A stretch of 34,163 bases of DNA from JAAZPT01 sp034180455 (GCA_034180455.1 JAXFOG010000010.1:1-34163); one strand, 5' to 3'; counted from the first letter of the stretch, positions 24,345 to 31,490 are shown. Made by a program: numbers and translations. Notes: generated by a model not told the origin, from the letters alone.

Positions 24345-26066
24345 ATGGATTTTAGAGAGCATTATGAATATTGGATAAGTAATCCCGTTTTTGACGAAAG
24401 CACAAAATCAGAATTAAAAAGCATTAGCGATGAAAAAGAAATTGAAGACAGATTTTATAAGGATTTGTCATTCGGAACTGGTGGAATGAGAGGCGTGCTT
24501 GGTGCAGGCCGCAACAGAATGAATCTATACAATGTAAGACGAGCAACAAAAGGCGTAGCTCTATGGCTAAAGGAAAATCCTGAGCTTGCAAAGCGTGGTG
24601 TGGTTATTGCTTATGATAGTAGACGTAACAGTGATCTTTTTGCTAAACAATCTGCATTGGTACTATGTGAAAACGGTATAAAAGCTATGTTGTTTGATGC
24701 ACTTAGACCAGTGCCAGTTCTTTCTTATGCAGTAAGAAAAATGAACGCAGGCGCTGGAATTGTAATTACTGCAAGCCATAATCCCCCACAGTATAATGGT
24801 TACAAGCTATATGGAGATGATGGTGCGCAAATAGGGCCAGAAGTTGCAGATAAGGTTACACAAAAAATACGTAGCCTTAGGTACGAAGATTGCTTACCAA
24901 TGAACGAAAACGATGCTATTAAGGCTGATTTGCTTCAGATAATAGGCAAGAAAGAAGTAGATGACAGCTATACTGAAATGCTGCATACCCTTGTAGTAGA
25001 TAAGGATATTCTAAAAAAGGAAGGCGCTAATTTCACAATAGTATATACTCCTGTGCATGGCTCTGGTAATGTTCCTGTACGCAGAATACTTAAAGAAATA
25101 GGAATATCAAATGTTTATGTTGTAAAAGAGCAGGAAAATCCAGACCCAAATTTCTCAACGGTTGAACTACCAAACCCTGAGGTGCCAAGCACATTTAATC
25201 TAGCTATAAAACTTGCAAAAGAAGTGAATGCTGACTGTGCATTTGCTACAGATCCAGACTGTGACAGACTTGGTATTGCAGTAAAAAATCATGAAGGTGA
25301 ATTTGTACTACTAAATGGCAACCAAATAGCTAGCATTATGTTGTACTATATTCTAAGCACAAAGAAAAATAATGGTACTTTACCAAAGAATGGAGCTGTT
25401 GTAAAAAGTATAGTTTCTACAGAGCTGGCAAAAGAAATAGCCGCTAGTTTTGGCGTAGAGACAATAGATGTACTTACTGGCTTCAAGTTTGTGGGCGAAA
25501 AGATACAAGAATTTGAGGAGAGTGGATCTCATACTTTCGTATTTGGATTTGAGGAGAGCTACGGCTATCTAAGTGGAACGGCTGTTCGAGATAAAGATGC
25601 AGTAAATGCTTCTATGCTTATTTCTGAATGCGCATGTGCATATAAGGCAAAGGGCATGACACTCTATGATGCTTTGATGGATATTTACAAAAAATATGGT
25701 TATTACAAAGATAAAGTAATGAGTGTTACTTTGCCAGGAAAAGACGGCAGCGAAAAAATGAAAGTTCTTATGGAAAAGCTTCACAAGAACTATCCAAGTC
25801 AAATAGCAGGTCTTAAAGTCTTGGCTGTAAGAGATTATCTTAGTGGTAACCGCACTTGCATAGATAGCGGAGAAAGTCAGGAAATGGGATTGCCTAAGAG
25901 CGACGTATTATATTTTGAGCTAGAAGGCAAAAACTGGGTAGCAATAAGGCCAAGTGGAACAGAACCTAAAATAAAGCTATACATCAACGCAAACTCTAAA
26001 GAAGAAAAAAATGCTGAGGCTTTAGTTGAAAAAATAGCTGACGCATGTCAAAGTATGCTGAAGTAG
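24345..26066 (+). CDS. pgcA: Phosphoglucomutase/phosphomannomutase (PgcA type)
   Basis: An alpha-D-phosphohexomutase interconverting glucose-1- and glucose-6-phosphate (or the mannose pair), supplying sugar nucleotides for the envelope. From the ATG at 24345 it has 573 residues, the PgcA-type length. Landmarks in order are FGTGGMRGVLGAGRNRMN, the phosphoserine loop TASHNPPQYNGYK, the metal site DPDCDRLG, the sugar loop GFEESYGYL and the phosphate-binding RPSGTEPKIKLY near the end. An in-frame GTG at 24330 would overlap the dehydrogenase; the ATG is preferred. A hairpin with a T run just downstream doubles as the next gene's ribosome site. Confidence 0.95.
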   Translation: MDFREHYEYWISNPVFDESTKSELKSISDEKEIEDRFYKDLSFGTGGMRGVLGAGRNRMNLYNVRRATKGVALWLKENPELAKRGVVIAYDSRRNSDLFAKQSALVLCENGIKAMLFDALRPVPVLSYAVRKMNAGAGIVITASHNPPQYNGYKLYGDDGAQIGPEVADKVTQKIRSLRYEDCLPMNENDAIKADLLQIIGKKEVDDSYTEMLHTLVVDKDILKKEGANFTIVYTPVHGSGNVPVRRILKEIGISNVYVVKEQENPDPNFSTVELPNPEVPSTFNLAIKLAKEVNADCAFATDPDCDRLGIAVKNHEGEFVLLNGNQIASIMLYYILSTKKNNGTLPKNGAVVKSIVSTELAKEIAASFGVETIDVLTGFKFVGEKIQEFEESGSHTFVFGFEESYGYLSGTAVRDKDAVNASMLISECACAYKAKGMTLYDALMDIYKKYGYYKDKVMSVTLPGKDGSEKMKVLMEKLHKNYPSQIAGLKVLAVRDYLSGNRTCIDSGESQEMGLPKSDVLYFELEGKNWVAIRPSGTEPKIKLYINANSKEEKNAEALVEKIADACQSMLK

Positions 26067-26084
26067 TATTACTCAATGTTTTAT

Positions 26085-26134
26085 ACCTCCTAATTTTGTG
26101 TATATTTATATATGCAAATTTTAGGAGGTTTTTT
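26085..26134 (+). terminator. Terminator-like hairpin containing the next gene's ribosome site
   Basis: ACCTCCTAA (26085–26093) pairs perfectly with TTAGGAGGT (26121–26129), and TTTG (26095–26098) pairs with CAAA (26115–26118) further in. A run of six T (26129–26134) follows, and the ATG of the thioredoxin gene begins at 26135. The 3' arm AGGAGG is that gene's Shine–Dalgarno sequence and the T run is its spacer. The element can therefore both end pgcA transcripts and hide the downstream start. Confidence 0.75.
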
Positions 26135-26647
26135 ATGAAAAAAATTTTAATATTAGCCATTACACTAGTATTATTCTGCGTTTCATATTCGATGGCAGAA
26201 AGCGAACCAACCGACTTCTATTTAAGCGAATTTGAAAATTATATAGATGATCAAGCGCCGTTTGACATTACTGATTATATAGGTGAAAATCTAATTATTA
26301 GCTTTTGGACCACATGGTGCCCACATTGCGTGAAAGAGATACCAGATTTTGTAAAATTCCAGAACGACTATAGTGATCAGGTAAGGGTGCTTATGGTACA
26401 TGTTCCTAGCAATGAAACATTTGATAAAGCTCAGGAATTTTTCAAAAAAAATAATTATGAAGATACGCTAGAGCTACTACAAGATAATGGTTTTTATGCA
26501 AAGGCTTTCAATCTGCAGGGCTTTCCTACTAACTTAGTTTTTAATAAAGAAGGCAAGCTTATACACTATGGTTATGCCACAGATTATGAAAGCTTAAAAG
26601 CACTGTTTGAAAAAAATAATTTATTTGAAGTAACGGATAAAAAGTAA
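26135..26647 (+). CDS. Secreted thioredoxin-like protein (TlpA/ResA type)
   Basis: An exported thiol-disulfide oxidoreductase, 170 residues. The signal peptide MKKILILAITLVLFCVSYSMA is followed by the thioredoxin fold. The active site WCPHC (C62, C65) lies in ISFWTTWCPHCVKEIP, and the cis-proline lies in QGFPTNLVFNKEG. The start is fixed by AGGAGG 6 nt upstream. An apparent extension of the frame upstream into pgcA is not used. The stop overlaps the start of the CcdA-like gene by 1 nt (TAATG). The partner membrane protein would supply electrons from cytoplasmic thioredoxin to keep the CXXC reduced. Substrates are unknown. Confidence 0.92.
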   Translation: MKKILILAITLVLFCVSYSMAESEPTDFYLSEFENYIDDQAPFDITDYIGENLIISFWTTWCPHCVKEIPDFVKFQNDYSDQVRVLMVHVPSNETFDKAQEFFKKNNYEDTLELLQDNGFYAKAFNLQGFPTNLVFNKEGKLIHYGYATDYESLKALFEKNNLFEVTDKK

Positions 26648-27360
26648 TGCCACAATTTGTAGTTCCTGAACCAACTATATCTTTGCAATCTCCGTTATTA
26701 ATGATACTAAATGGAATACTAGCATTTTTTTCACCTTGTATTATACCTATGATTCCTATATACGCCTCATATCTAATAGGTTCTACTGATGCAGATGGGA
26801 CTGTAAATAAAGCCACCATAATTAGGCTTTTAGGGCTTGTATTGGGTTTTATAATTGTGTTTAGCATTCTTGGCGCAATAGGAGGACTAGCCGGCTCTAT
26901 TACAAAAGAAGGGCAAAATATAAGAACTATACTTAATATAATATCTTCTATACTGCTTATAGTTTTCGGATTCATGATGCTTGGCTTTATTCCAGGATTA
27001 AATTTGTTCTCTGTTTCTGGTGACAGTGCAAAACTCGCAAAAGGTGGGTTTGTTCAGAACATGCTTTTTGGTGCTGTTTTAGTACTTTCATGGGCTCCAT
27101 GTCTTACTCCAACGCTTGGGGTTGCACTAACAGCAGCAGCTTCTTCAAGCTCTGCGAATGTTCTTAAAGGTATATATATGCTAATTTTTTATTCATTGGG
27201 GTTAATCGTACCGTTTGTGCTGATTATTCTTCTTTATAAGAAACTTGGTGCTTTATTGAATGTAATAAAGAAAAATATATTACTTATAAGGCGCATTGGT
27301 GGATTACTTATGATAGTAATTGGAATATATAATTTACTTAATATATTTTTCATACGTTAA
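26647..27360 (+). CDS. CcdA/DsbD-type transmembrane electron carrier
   Basis: A polytopic membrane protein, 237 residues with about six hydrophobic segments. The two conserved cysteines lie in FFSPCIIPMIPIY (C31) and SWAPCLTPTLG (C152). This pair in the first and fourth segments defines the CcdA family, which passes reducing equivalents across the membrane to an extracytoplasmic thioredoxin. The start is fixed by the TAATG overlap with the thioredoxin gene. CcdA is named for cytochrome c assembly, but no haem or cytochrome gene is in view, so a role in general envelope thiol reduction is as likely. An intrinsic terminator follows. Confidence 0.93.
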   Translation: MPQFVVPEPTISLQSPLLMILNGILAFFSPCIIPMIPIYASYLIGSTDADGTVNKATIIRLLGLVLGFIIVFSILGAIGGLAGSITKEGQNIRTILNIISSILLIVFGFMMLGFIPGLNLFSVSGDSAKLAKGGFVQNMLFGAVLVLSWAPCLTPTLGVALTAAASSSSANVLKGIYMLIFYSLGLIVPFVLIILLYKKLGALLNVIKKNILLIRRIGGLLMIVIGIYNLLNIFFIR

Positions 27361-27389
27361 TTGTTATGATTTAAAATTTATCTATAATT

Positions 27390-27412
27390 AGCAAGCTTTT
27401 GCTTGCTTTTTC
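27390..27412 (+). terminator. Terminator after the CcdA-like gene
   Basis: AGCAAGC (27390–27396) and GCTTGCT (27401–27407) form a 7-bp stem with a TTTT loop, followed by TTTTCT. It lies 30 nt past the CcdA stop. Confidence 0.85.
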
Positions 27413-27414
27413 TA

Positions 27415-27443
27415 TTGATTATTTTATTTTTTTATAATATAAT
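27415..27443 (+). promoter_or_regulatory. Promoter of the secreted YbjN-like gene
   Basis: TTGATT (27415–27420) and TATAAT (27438–27443) are 17 nt apart. This gives an untranslated leader of about 85 nt before the ATG at 27538, in which I see no clear structure. Confidence 0.5.
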
Positions 27444-27537
27444 GTTATTAATATAAAAATATAATAAATGTGTTCGGCATCCAATTTAAAATTATTTAGA
27501 TTATAATTATTTTTTCTAATTTGAAAGGAGTCTAAAC

Positions 27538-28092
27538 ATGAAAAAATTTATATCTTTTTTGCTAGTCATAGCATTTGTTGTGGCATTTGGATTTTCAGCT
27601 ACGGCCGAAACTGCCAACATGTCGAAAGATGAGCGAATAAACAAGCTTCGCGACATAGTACAAAGTTTTATTGATGAGGAATCATTAGATTTAACTTATG
27701 ATAGTGAAAATCAATGGTTCACTGGCAATTTTGATTCTGAATCAAAACTTGGCAAATTTGATTTAGACATATTGCTGTTTGATGACATGGTTACCATATT
27801 TGCTGTCCCCTCTCTAAAAGTTCCTGAAGAATATAAGTCAAATATGGCAGTATTTATAGCACTACTTAATAACGATCTATTTTATAGTCATTTTAATATG
27901 GATTTTAAAAGAAGTGAAATTGAGAGTTTTTCATCCCATATAGTTAATAAAGTTTTCCCTACTAGCGAAGAAATAAGTTCATTATTTTTTTCAACAGTTG
28001 TAAGCCTTAATAGTTATGGCGATTATTTTATTAGGGTCGCCGATGGTGAGGATCCTTATCAGATATACACAAAATACATTGAAGAAAATTAA
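27538..28092 (+). CDS. Secreted protein with a YbjN-like domain
   Basis: A 184-residue exported protein. The signal peptide MKKFISFLLVIAFVVAFGF ends near SATA. A single domain of about 150 residues follows, with alternating strands and helices. The stretch MAVFIALLNNDLFYSHFNMD, followed by ISSLFFSTVVSLNSYGDYF, resembles the YbjN/type III chaperone-like fold, in which an ALLN..L.YG.F pattern is common. The similarity is moderate and was judged by eye. Most YbjN proteins are cytoplasmic, so export is unusual. It is alone between two terminators with its own promoter and a strong AAAGGAG site, so it is probably well expressed. Function unknown. Confidence 0.65.
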   Translation: MKKFISFLLVIAFVVAFGFSATAETANMSKDERINKLRDIVQSFIDEESLDLTYDSENQWFTGNFDSESKLGKFDLDILLFDDMVTIFAVPSLKVPEEYKSNMAVFIALLNNDLFYSHFNMDFKRSEIESFSSHIVNKVFPTSEEISSLFFSTVVSLNSYGDYFIRVADGEDPYQIYTKYIEEN

Positions 28093-28114
28093 TATAATAA
28101 ATCAATAATACATG

Positions 28115-28150
28115 AGTGATATGTGTACTTTTAAACACATATCACTTTTA
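28115..28150 (+). terminator. Terminator after the YbjN-like gene
   Basis: AGTGATATGTGT (28115–28126) pairs perfectly with ACACATATCACT (28135–28146) over an 8-nt loop, followed by TTTAG. It lies between convergent genes. The minus-strand side lacks a T run. Confidence 0.8.
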
Positions 28151-28176
28151 GTTTACCTATATCTTATAGAATATTT

Positions 28177-28437
28177 TCAATATTCAAAGCTTTTGGCTTC
28201 TACAAACCACTTGTCGCCCTCATGAAATAAGAATGATTCCATACCGTTTATAAGTACAGTATATCTTATTCCTCCCCCACCAACCTTTTTTGATACTGCT
28301 CTACATTTATACAAAACTTTATCTATGCGAAACACTGCACCATTTGCCCAACGTATGATTCTTGGTCGTATTGCACCATTTTCATCTACATCTATATTGA
28401 CGGATACATAGGCTTTTTTACATTGAATAGCTTGCAT
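28177..28437 (-). CDS. Small conserved protein of the UvrX/YolD mutagenesis cassette, unknown function
   Basis: An 86-residue protein starting MQAIQCKKAYVSVNIDVDENG, with GGAGG 5 nt before the ATG at 28437. A longer frame to 28461 lacks a ribosome site. The sequence is one compact beta-rich domain: RPRIIRWANGAVFRIDKVLY, VGGGGIRYTVLING and FHEGDKWFVEA. From memory, similar short proteins with the R…WE/ANG…F.ID and GG.G.RY patterns sit next to Y-family polymerases in Clostridia; I know of no assigned function. It diverges from the XRE repressor across a region with three matching dyads, so it is probably co-regulated with the polymerase operon. Confidence 0.75.
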   Translation of the reverse strand: MQAIQCKKAYVSVNIDVDENGAIRPRIIRWANGAVFRIDKVLYKCRAVSKKVGGGGIRYTVLINGMESFLFHEGDKWFVEAKSFEY

Positions 28438-28484
28438 ATTTACCTCCAAAAATATTGACACCCTTTATTTCGTATGATATTATA

Positions 28485-28514
28485 TTTATACGAACGATAT
28501 TTCGTATCGATAAT
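28485..28514 (+). promoter_or_regulatory. Candidate promoter of the XRE–ImmA–polymerase operon
   Basis: TTTATA (28485–28490) and GATAAT (28509–28514) are 18 nt apart and bracket the first dyad. On the opposite strand a perfect TATAAT (28479–28484) without a good -35 could serve the small divergent gene. Both would be covered by a protein bound at the first dyad. Confidence 0.4.
28488..28507. promoter_or_regulatory. Operator-like dyad 1
   Basis: ATACGAA-CGATAT-TTCGTAT is a perfect 7-bp inverted repeat with a 6-nt centre. An extra half-site TTCGTAT lies at 28469–28475. It also reads GAAC-N4-TTTC, one base from the Bacillota LexA core GAAC-N4-GTTC. Confidence 0.7.
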
Positions 28515-28524
28515 CAGAGTTTAT

Positions 28525-28542
28525 CACGAACTATTTTTCGTG
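28525..28542. promoter_or_regulatory. Operator-like dyad 2
   Basis: CACGAA-CTATTT-TTCGTG is a perfect 6-bp inverted repeat with the same 6-nt centre, 36 bp from dyad 1. It again reads GAAC-N4-TTTC. Confidence 0.7.
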
Positions 28543-28553
28543 TCAAGAGTAAA

Positions 28554-28573
28554 TTATGAAAGTTTGTTCATAA
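28554..28573. promoter_or_regulatory. Operator-like dyad 3
   Basis: TTATGAA-AGTTTG-TTCATAA is a perfect 7-bp inverted repeat with a 6-nt centre, 30 bp from dyad 2 and just upstream of the XRE ribosome site. On the minus strand it reads GAAC-N4-TTTC, so it matches the other two in the reverse orientation. Confidence 0.68.
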
Positions 28574-28588
28574 TGTGTGAGGTGTAGT

Positions 28589-28984
28589 ATGGCATTTAAA
28601 GATAGGCTTAAAGAAAAGAGAATTGAAGCAGGCTTAACTCAAGCCCAACTTGCTAAAATTGCAGGTGTAAGCACTCGTACTGTACAAAATTATGAAATGG
28701 GAGATAGAAAACCATCTAGCATGGAAGTTGTGCAGAAAATTGCAGATGCTGTACATACTAGTACAGAGTATTTACTTGGTAGCGCTGACTCTTATGTTGT
28801 AGCAGCACGTGAAAAAGGTGGAGTAAAGGCTGCTCGTGACCTTGATGCTCTTGTAAGCGAGGTTGCAGGTATGTTTGCAGGAGGCAAGCTTAGTGATGAT
28901 GCACTTGAAGGAGCTATGAAAGCAATAAATGACGCTTTTTGGCTTGCTAAAGAAAAGAACAAAAAATACTCATCAAAAAAATGA
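28589..28984 (+). CDS. XRE-family repressor (ImmR-like position)
   Basis: A DNA-binding regulator of 131 residues from the ATG at 28589 (GAGGTG 5 nt upstream). The N-terminal helix-turn-helix is clear: FKDRLKEKRIEAGLTQAQLA, then IAGVSTRTVQNYEMGDRKPS and ADAVHTSTEYLLGSADS, residues about 3–70. The C-terminal 60 residues are helical (VKAARDLDALVSEVAGMFAG) and probably mediate dimers or contact the protease. It is followed at once by an ImmA/IrrE protease, the arrangement of ImmR–ImmA in ICEBs1 of Bacillus, where the protease cuts the repressor. It most likely binds the three upstream dyads and so represses the polymerase operon. Confidence 0.93.
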   Translation: MAFKDRLKEKRIEAGLTQAQLAKIAGVSTRTVQNYEMGDRKPSSMEVVQKIADAVHTSTEYLLGSADSYVVAAREKGGVKAARDLDALVSEVAGMFAGGKLSDDALEGAMKAINDAFWLAKEKNKKYSSKK

Positions 28985-29039
28985 ATCCGTATTTTAGGAC
29001 AGTAATTTTATTATAATTTCTAAAAGTAGAGGTGTTTTG

Positions 29040-29552
29040 ATGAGTGCTGATCGCCTTTCTAAAATTGGCAATGGACTTGTAAAAAAATTTAATACGCGTG
29101 ATCCGTTTATAATAGCTGAAGGTCTAGGCATAAACGTACTTTTTTGTGATGGTTTCGGTTCGTTAAAAGGTATGTACAAGGTAATAAAGCGCAATCGTTT
29201 TATATTTATAAACAAAGACATGAGCGAACAAATGCAAAAAATAGTATGCGCTCATGAAATAGGGCATGATCAGGCTCACAGAAGTTTTGCAAAAGATGCG
29301 ACCCTGCAAGAATTCATGCTATATGATATGAGCACTAGAGCCGAATATGAGGCCAACATAATAGCTGCTGAAATACTGCTTGATACTGATGAACTACTGG
29401 ATTACATATATAATTATGGTTATACTTCAGAGCAGATTGCAAAGGCTATGCACACTGATATAAACCTTGTAGCACTTAAAACTGCACATCTTGCAAGCAT
29501 TGGGCACGGACTGCATGCAATAGACCATAAATCTGATTTTCTGAAAGAATAA
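29040..29552 (+). CDS. ImmA/IrrE-family metallopeptidase
   Basis: A zinc peptidase of 170 residues from the ATG at 29040 (AGAGGTG 5–6 nt upstream). The zinc site HEIGH (72–76) lies in VCAHEIGHDQAH, and the third ligand is probably E104 in RAEYEANIIAAEILL. The C-terminal half (TSEQIAKAMHTDINLVALKTAHL) resembles the HTH-like tail of the family. ImmA in Bacillus and IrrE/PprI in Deinococcus cleave partner XRE repressors after DNA damage. By analogy, this one would cleave the repressor encoded just upstream and release the polymerase genes. The signal that activates it is unknown. Confidence 0.93.
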   Translation: MSADRLSKIGNGLVKKFNTRDPFIIAEGLGINVLFCDGFGSLKGMYKVIKRNRFIFINKDMSEQMQKIVCAHEIGHDQAHRSFAKDATLQEFMLYDMSTRAEYEANIIAAEILLDTDELLDYIYNYGYTSEQIAKAMHTDINLVALKTAHLASIGHGLHAIDHKSDFLKE

Positions 29553-29562
29553 AAAAGCTTTT

Positions 29563-31068
29563 ATGAAAAATAGGACTTATATAGCAATAGATTTAAAATC
29601 ATTCTATGCATCGGTAGAATGTCGTGAGCGCAAATTTGATCCACTGGATACAAATCTTGTAGTAGCTGATGAAAGTCGTACAGACAAAACTATATGTCTT
29701 GCCGTAACTCCATCGCTAAAAAGCTATGGTATATCGGGTCGAGGAAGACTTTTTGAAGTAAAGCAACGTGTAAAAGAGGCAAATGAAGGTAGAAAGCACG
29801 ATGCTCCTGGCCGTATATTAAAAGGATCATCGTGCTTTTTTTCTGAACTGCAGAATGATCCGAGCCTTGCCATAGACTTTATAATCGCTCCTCCTAGAAT
29901 GGCTCATTACATGGAATATAGTATGCGCATATATGAAATATATATGAAGTATATCTCTCCAAGCGATATTGTTGTTTACTCAATAGATGAAGTATTTATG
30001 GATGTAACAGACTATTTAGATACATATAAGCTTTCTGCTCGCGAACTAACTATGAAAATAATACTTGATGTGCTTAATAATACAGGTATTACAGCTACTG
30101 CAGGTATAGGTAGCAATCTGTATCTATGTAAGATAGCTATGGATATTGTTGCAAAACGGCTACCTGCTGATGAAAAAGGAGTACGCATTGCTGAGCTTGA
30201 TGAAATGAGTTATCGCAAAGAGCTTTGGTCGCATAGACCTATAACTGATTTTTGGAGAATAGGAAAAGGATATAGTCGAAAGTTAGAAGAAAACGGGCTA
30301 TTTACAATGGGAGATATAGCTCGTTGCTCAATAGAAAACGACGAGCTTCTTTATACATTGTTTGGAAAAAATGCTGAGTTACTTATAGATCACGCTTGGG
30401 GTTGGGAGCCTTGTACAATTAAGGATATTAAGGCTTATAAACCTATGAATAAAAGTATTTGCTCAGGACAAGTATTACTACGGCCATACACAGCAGATGA
30501 GGCTAGACTAGTAATCAGAGAGATGGCAGATGCTTTGGCCTTGGATCTGTGCTATAAGGGGCTCTTTACAAAGCAAATAGTTGTGACAGTAGGATATGAT
30601 ATAGAAAACATAACTAACCCCTCTATACGTAAGAAATACAAGGGAAAAGTAATTAAAGACTCTTATGGGCGCAGCGTACCAGTTCATTCTCATGGCACTA
30701 TAAACATAGATCATTTTACATCTTCTGGAAGAGCCATAATGGAAGCTGTAGACACGCTATATACATCTATAGTAAATTCCGATCTTCTTGTAAGAAGATT
30801 GAATATTACTGCAAACAATGTTGTGGATGAAGAAGGATTTGTAGAAGAAAACGATATAGAGCAACTTGACTTTTTTACCGATTATGAATCTCTAGATAAT
30901 GAGAAAATTCATAAAAAAGAAAGAGAAAAAAAAGAACGCAGCATTCAAATTGCAGCAATGAATATAAAAAAACGCTTTGGAAAAAATTCAGTGTTAAAGC
31001 TGATGAATTTTGAAGAAGGAGCTACATCAATAGATAGAAATGAGCAGATAGGAGGTCACAAGGCATGA
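29563..31068 (+). CDS. Y-family DNA polymerase (UvrX/UmuC-like)
   Basis: A translesion polymerase of 501 residues. The catalytic acids are D10 in IAIDLKSFYASVE and D142–E143 in VYSIDEVFMDV. Tyr15 occupies the steric-gate position. The thumb/HhH part includes ATAGIGSNLYLCKIAMDIVAK and PITDFWRIGKGYSRKLEENG. The little-finger region includes VVTVGYD. The motif QLDFF (434–438) matches the beta-clamp-binding consensus, followed by a charged linker and the UvrX-type tail RFGKNSVLKLMN … EEGATSIDRNEQIGGHKA. The gene starts 10 nt after the protease gene without a strong ribosome site, so translation may be kept low or coupled. All active-site residues are intact. Confidence 0.96.
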   Translation: MKNRTYIAIDLKSFYASVECRERKFDPLDTNLVVADESRTDKTICLAVTPSLKSYGISGRGRLFEVKQRVKEANEGRKHDAPGRILKGSSCFFSELQNDPSLAIDFIIAPPRMAHYMEYSMRIYEIYMKYISPSDIVVYSIDEVFMDVTDYLDTYKLSARELTMKIILDVLNNTGITATAGIGSNLYLCKIAMDIVAKRLPADEKGVRIAELDEMSYRKELWSHRPITDFWRIGKGYSRKLEENGLFTMGDIARCSIENDELLYTLFGKNAELLIDHAWGWEPCTIKDIKAYKPMNKSICSGQVLLRPYTADEARLVIREMADALALDLCYKGLFTKQIVVTVGYDIENITNPSIRKKYKGKVIKDSYGRSVPVHSHGTINIDHFTSSGRAIMEAVDTLYTSIVNSDLLVRRLNITANNVVDEEGFVEENDIEQLDFFTDYESLDNEKIHKKEREKKERSIQIAAMNIKKRFGKNSVLKLMNFEEGATSIDRNEQIGGHKA

Positions 31069-31490
31069 CATGCGAAGCGATAAATGATTATGATGACATA
31101 ATTAATCTAGAGCATCATGTATCAAACAAAAGAACTCCTATGCCGATGAGCGATAGAGCTGCTCAGTTTGCACCATTTGCAGCTTTGGAAGGACATGGTA
31201 GTGCAATAGAAGAAACTGCTCGCATTACAGAAAACAGGCATGTTTTACATGATGATGAGCTTGAATTGCTTAATGAAAAGTTGCTTATGCTAGAAAAAAT
31301 GGATTTTTCAGTACCTATAACTATTGAATATTTTATAGAAGATGAAACAAAATATGGTGGAAAATATATAAGTATATGTGAAAAAATTTCACGCATAAAT
31401 AGCGTGGAAAGATTTATAGAAATGGAATCCGGATTAAAAATTTCAATTGACGGTGTACTAGATATTAAATCAGATATTTTTAGTATTTAA
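31065..31490 (+). CDS. YolD-like protein
   Basis: A 141-residue partner protein whose ATGA overlaps the polymerase stop by 4 nt, with GGAGGT upstream. The N-terminal half carries the family block MPMSDRAAQFAPFAALEGHG followed by SAIEETAR. The C-terminal half is a small beta domain (VPITIEYFIEDE…KYISICEKISRINS…). YolD-like proteins are encoded next to UvrX-type polymerases in Bacillota and have been proposed to act like UmuD for the polymerase; this is not proven. The tight overlap supports a stoichiometric complex. Confidence 0.93.
   Translation: MTCEAINDYDDIINLEHHVSNKRTPMPMSDRAAQFAPFAALEGHGSAIEETARITENRHVLHDDELELLNEKLLMLEKMDFSVPITIEYFIEDETKYGGKYISICEKISRINSVERFIEMESGLKISIDGVLDIKSDIFSI

Noticed and set aside
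26045..26134. N-terminal extension of the thioredoxin gene overlapping pgcA
   Set aside because: The extension would run through the hairpin and lacks a ribosome site. The ATG at 26135 has AGGAGG and begins a clean signal peptide.
28488..28573. Plain LexA/SOS boxes controlling the polymerase
   Set aside because: Each site has TTTC where the LexA core has GTTC, while the 6-nt-centre dyads are perfect. A local repressor explains them better, though LexA binding is not excluded.
28177..31490. Remnant prophage or integrative element because of XRE and ImmA genes
   Set aside because: No integrase, excisionase, conjugation or phage structural genes are present, and the genes flow directly into a polymerase operon.
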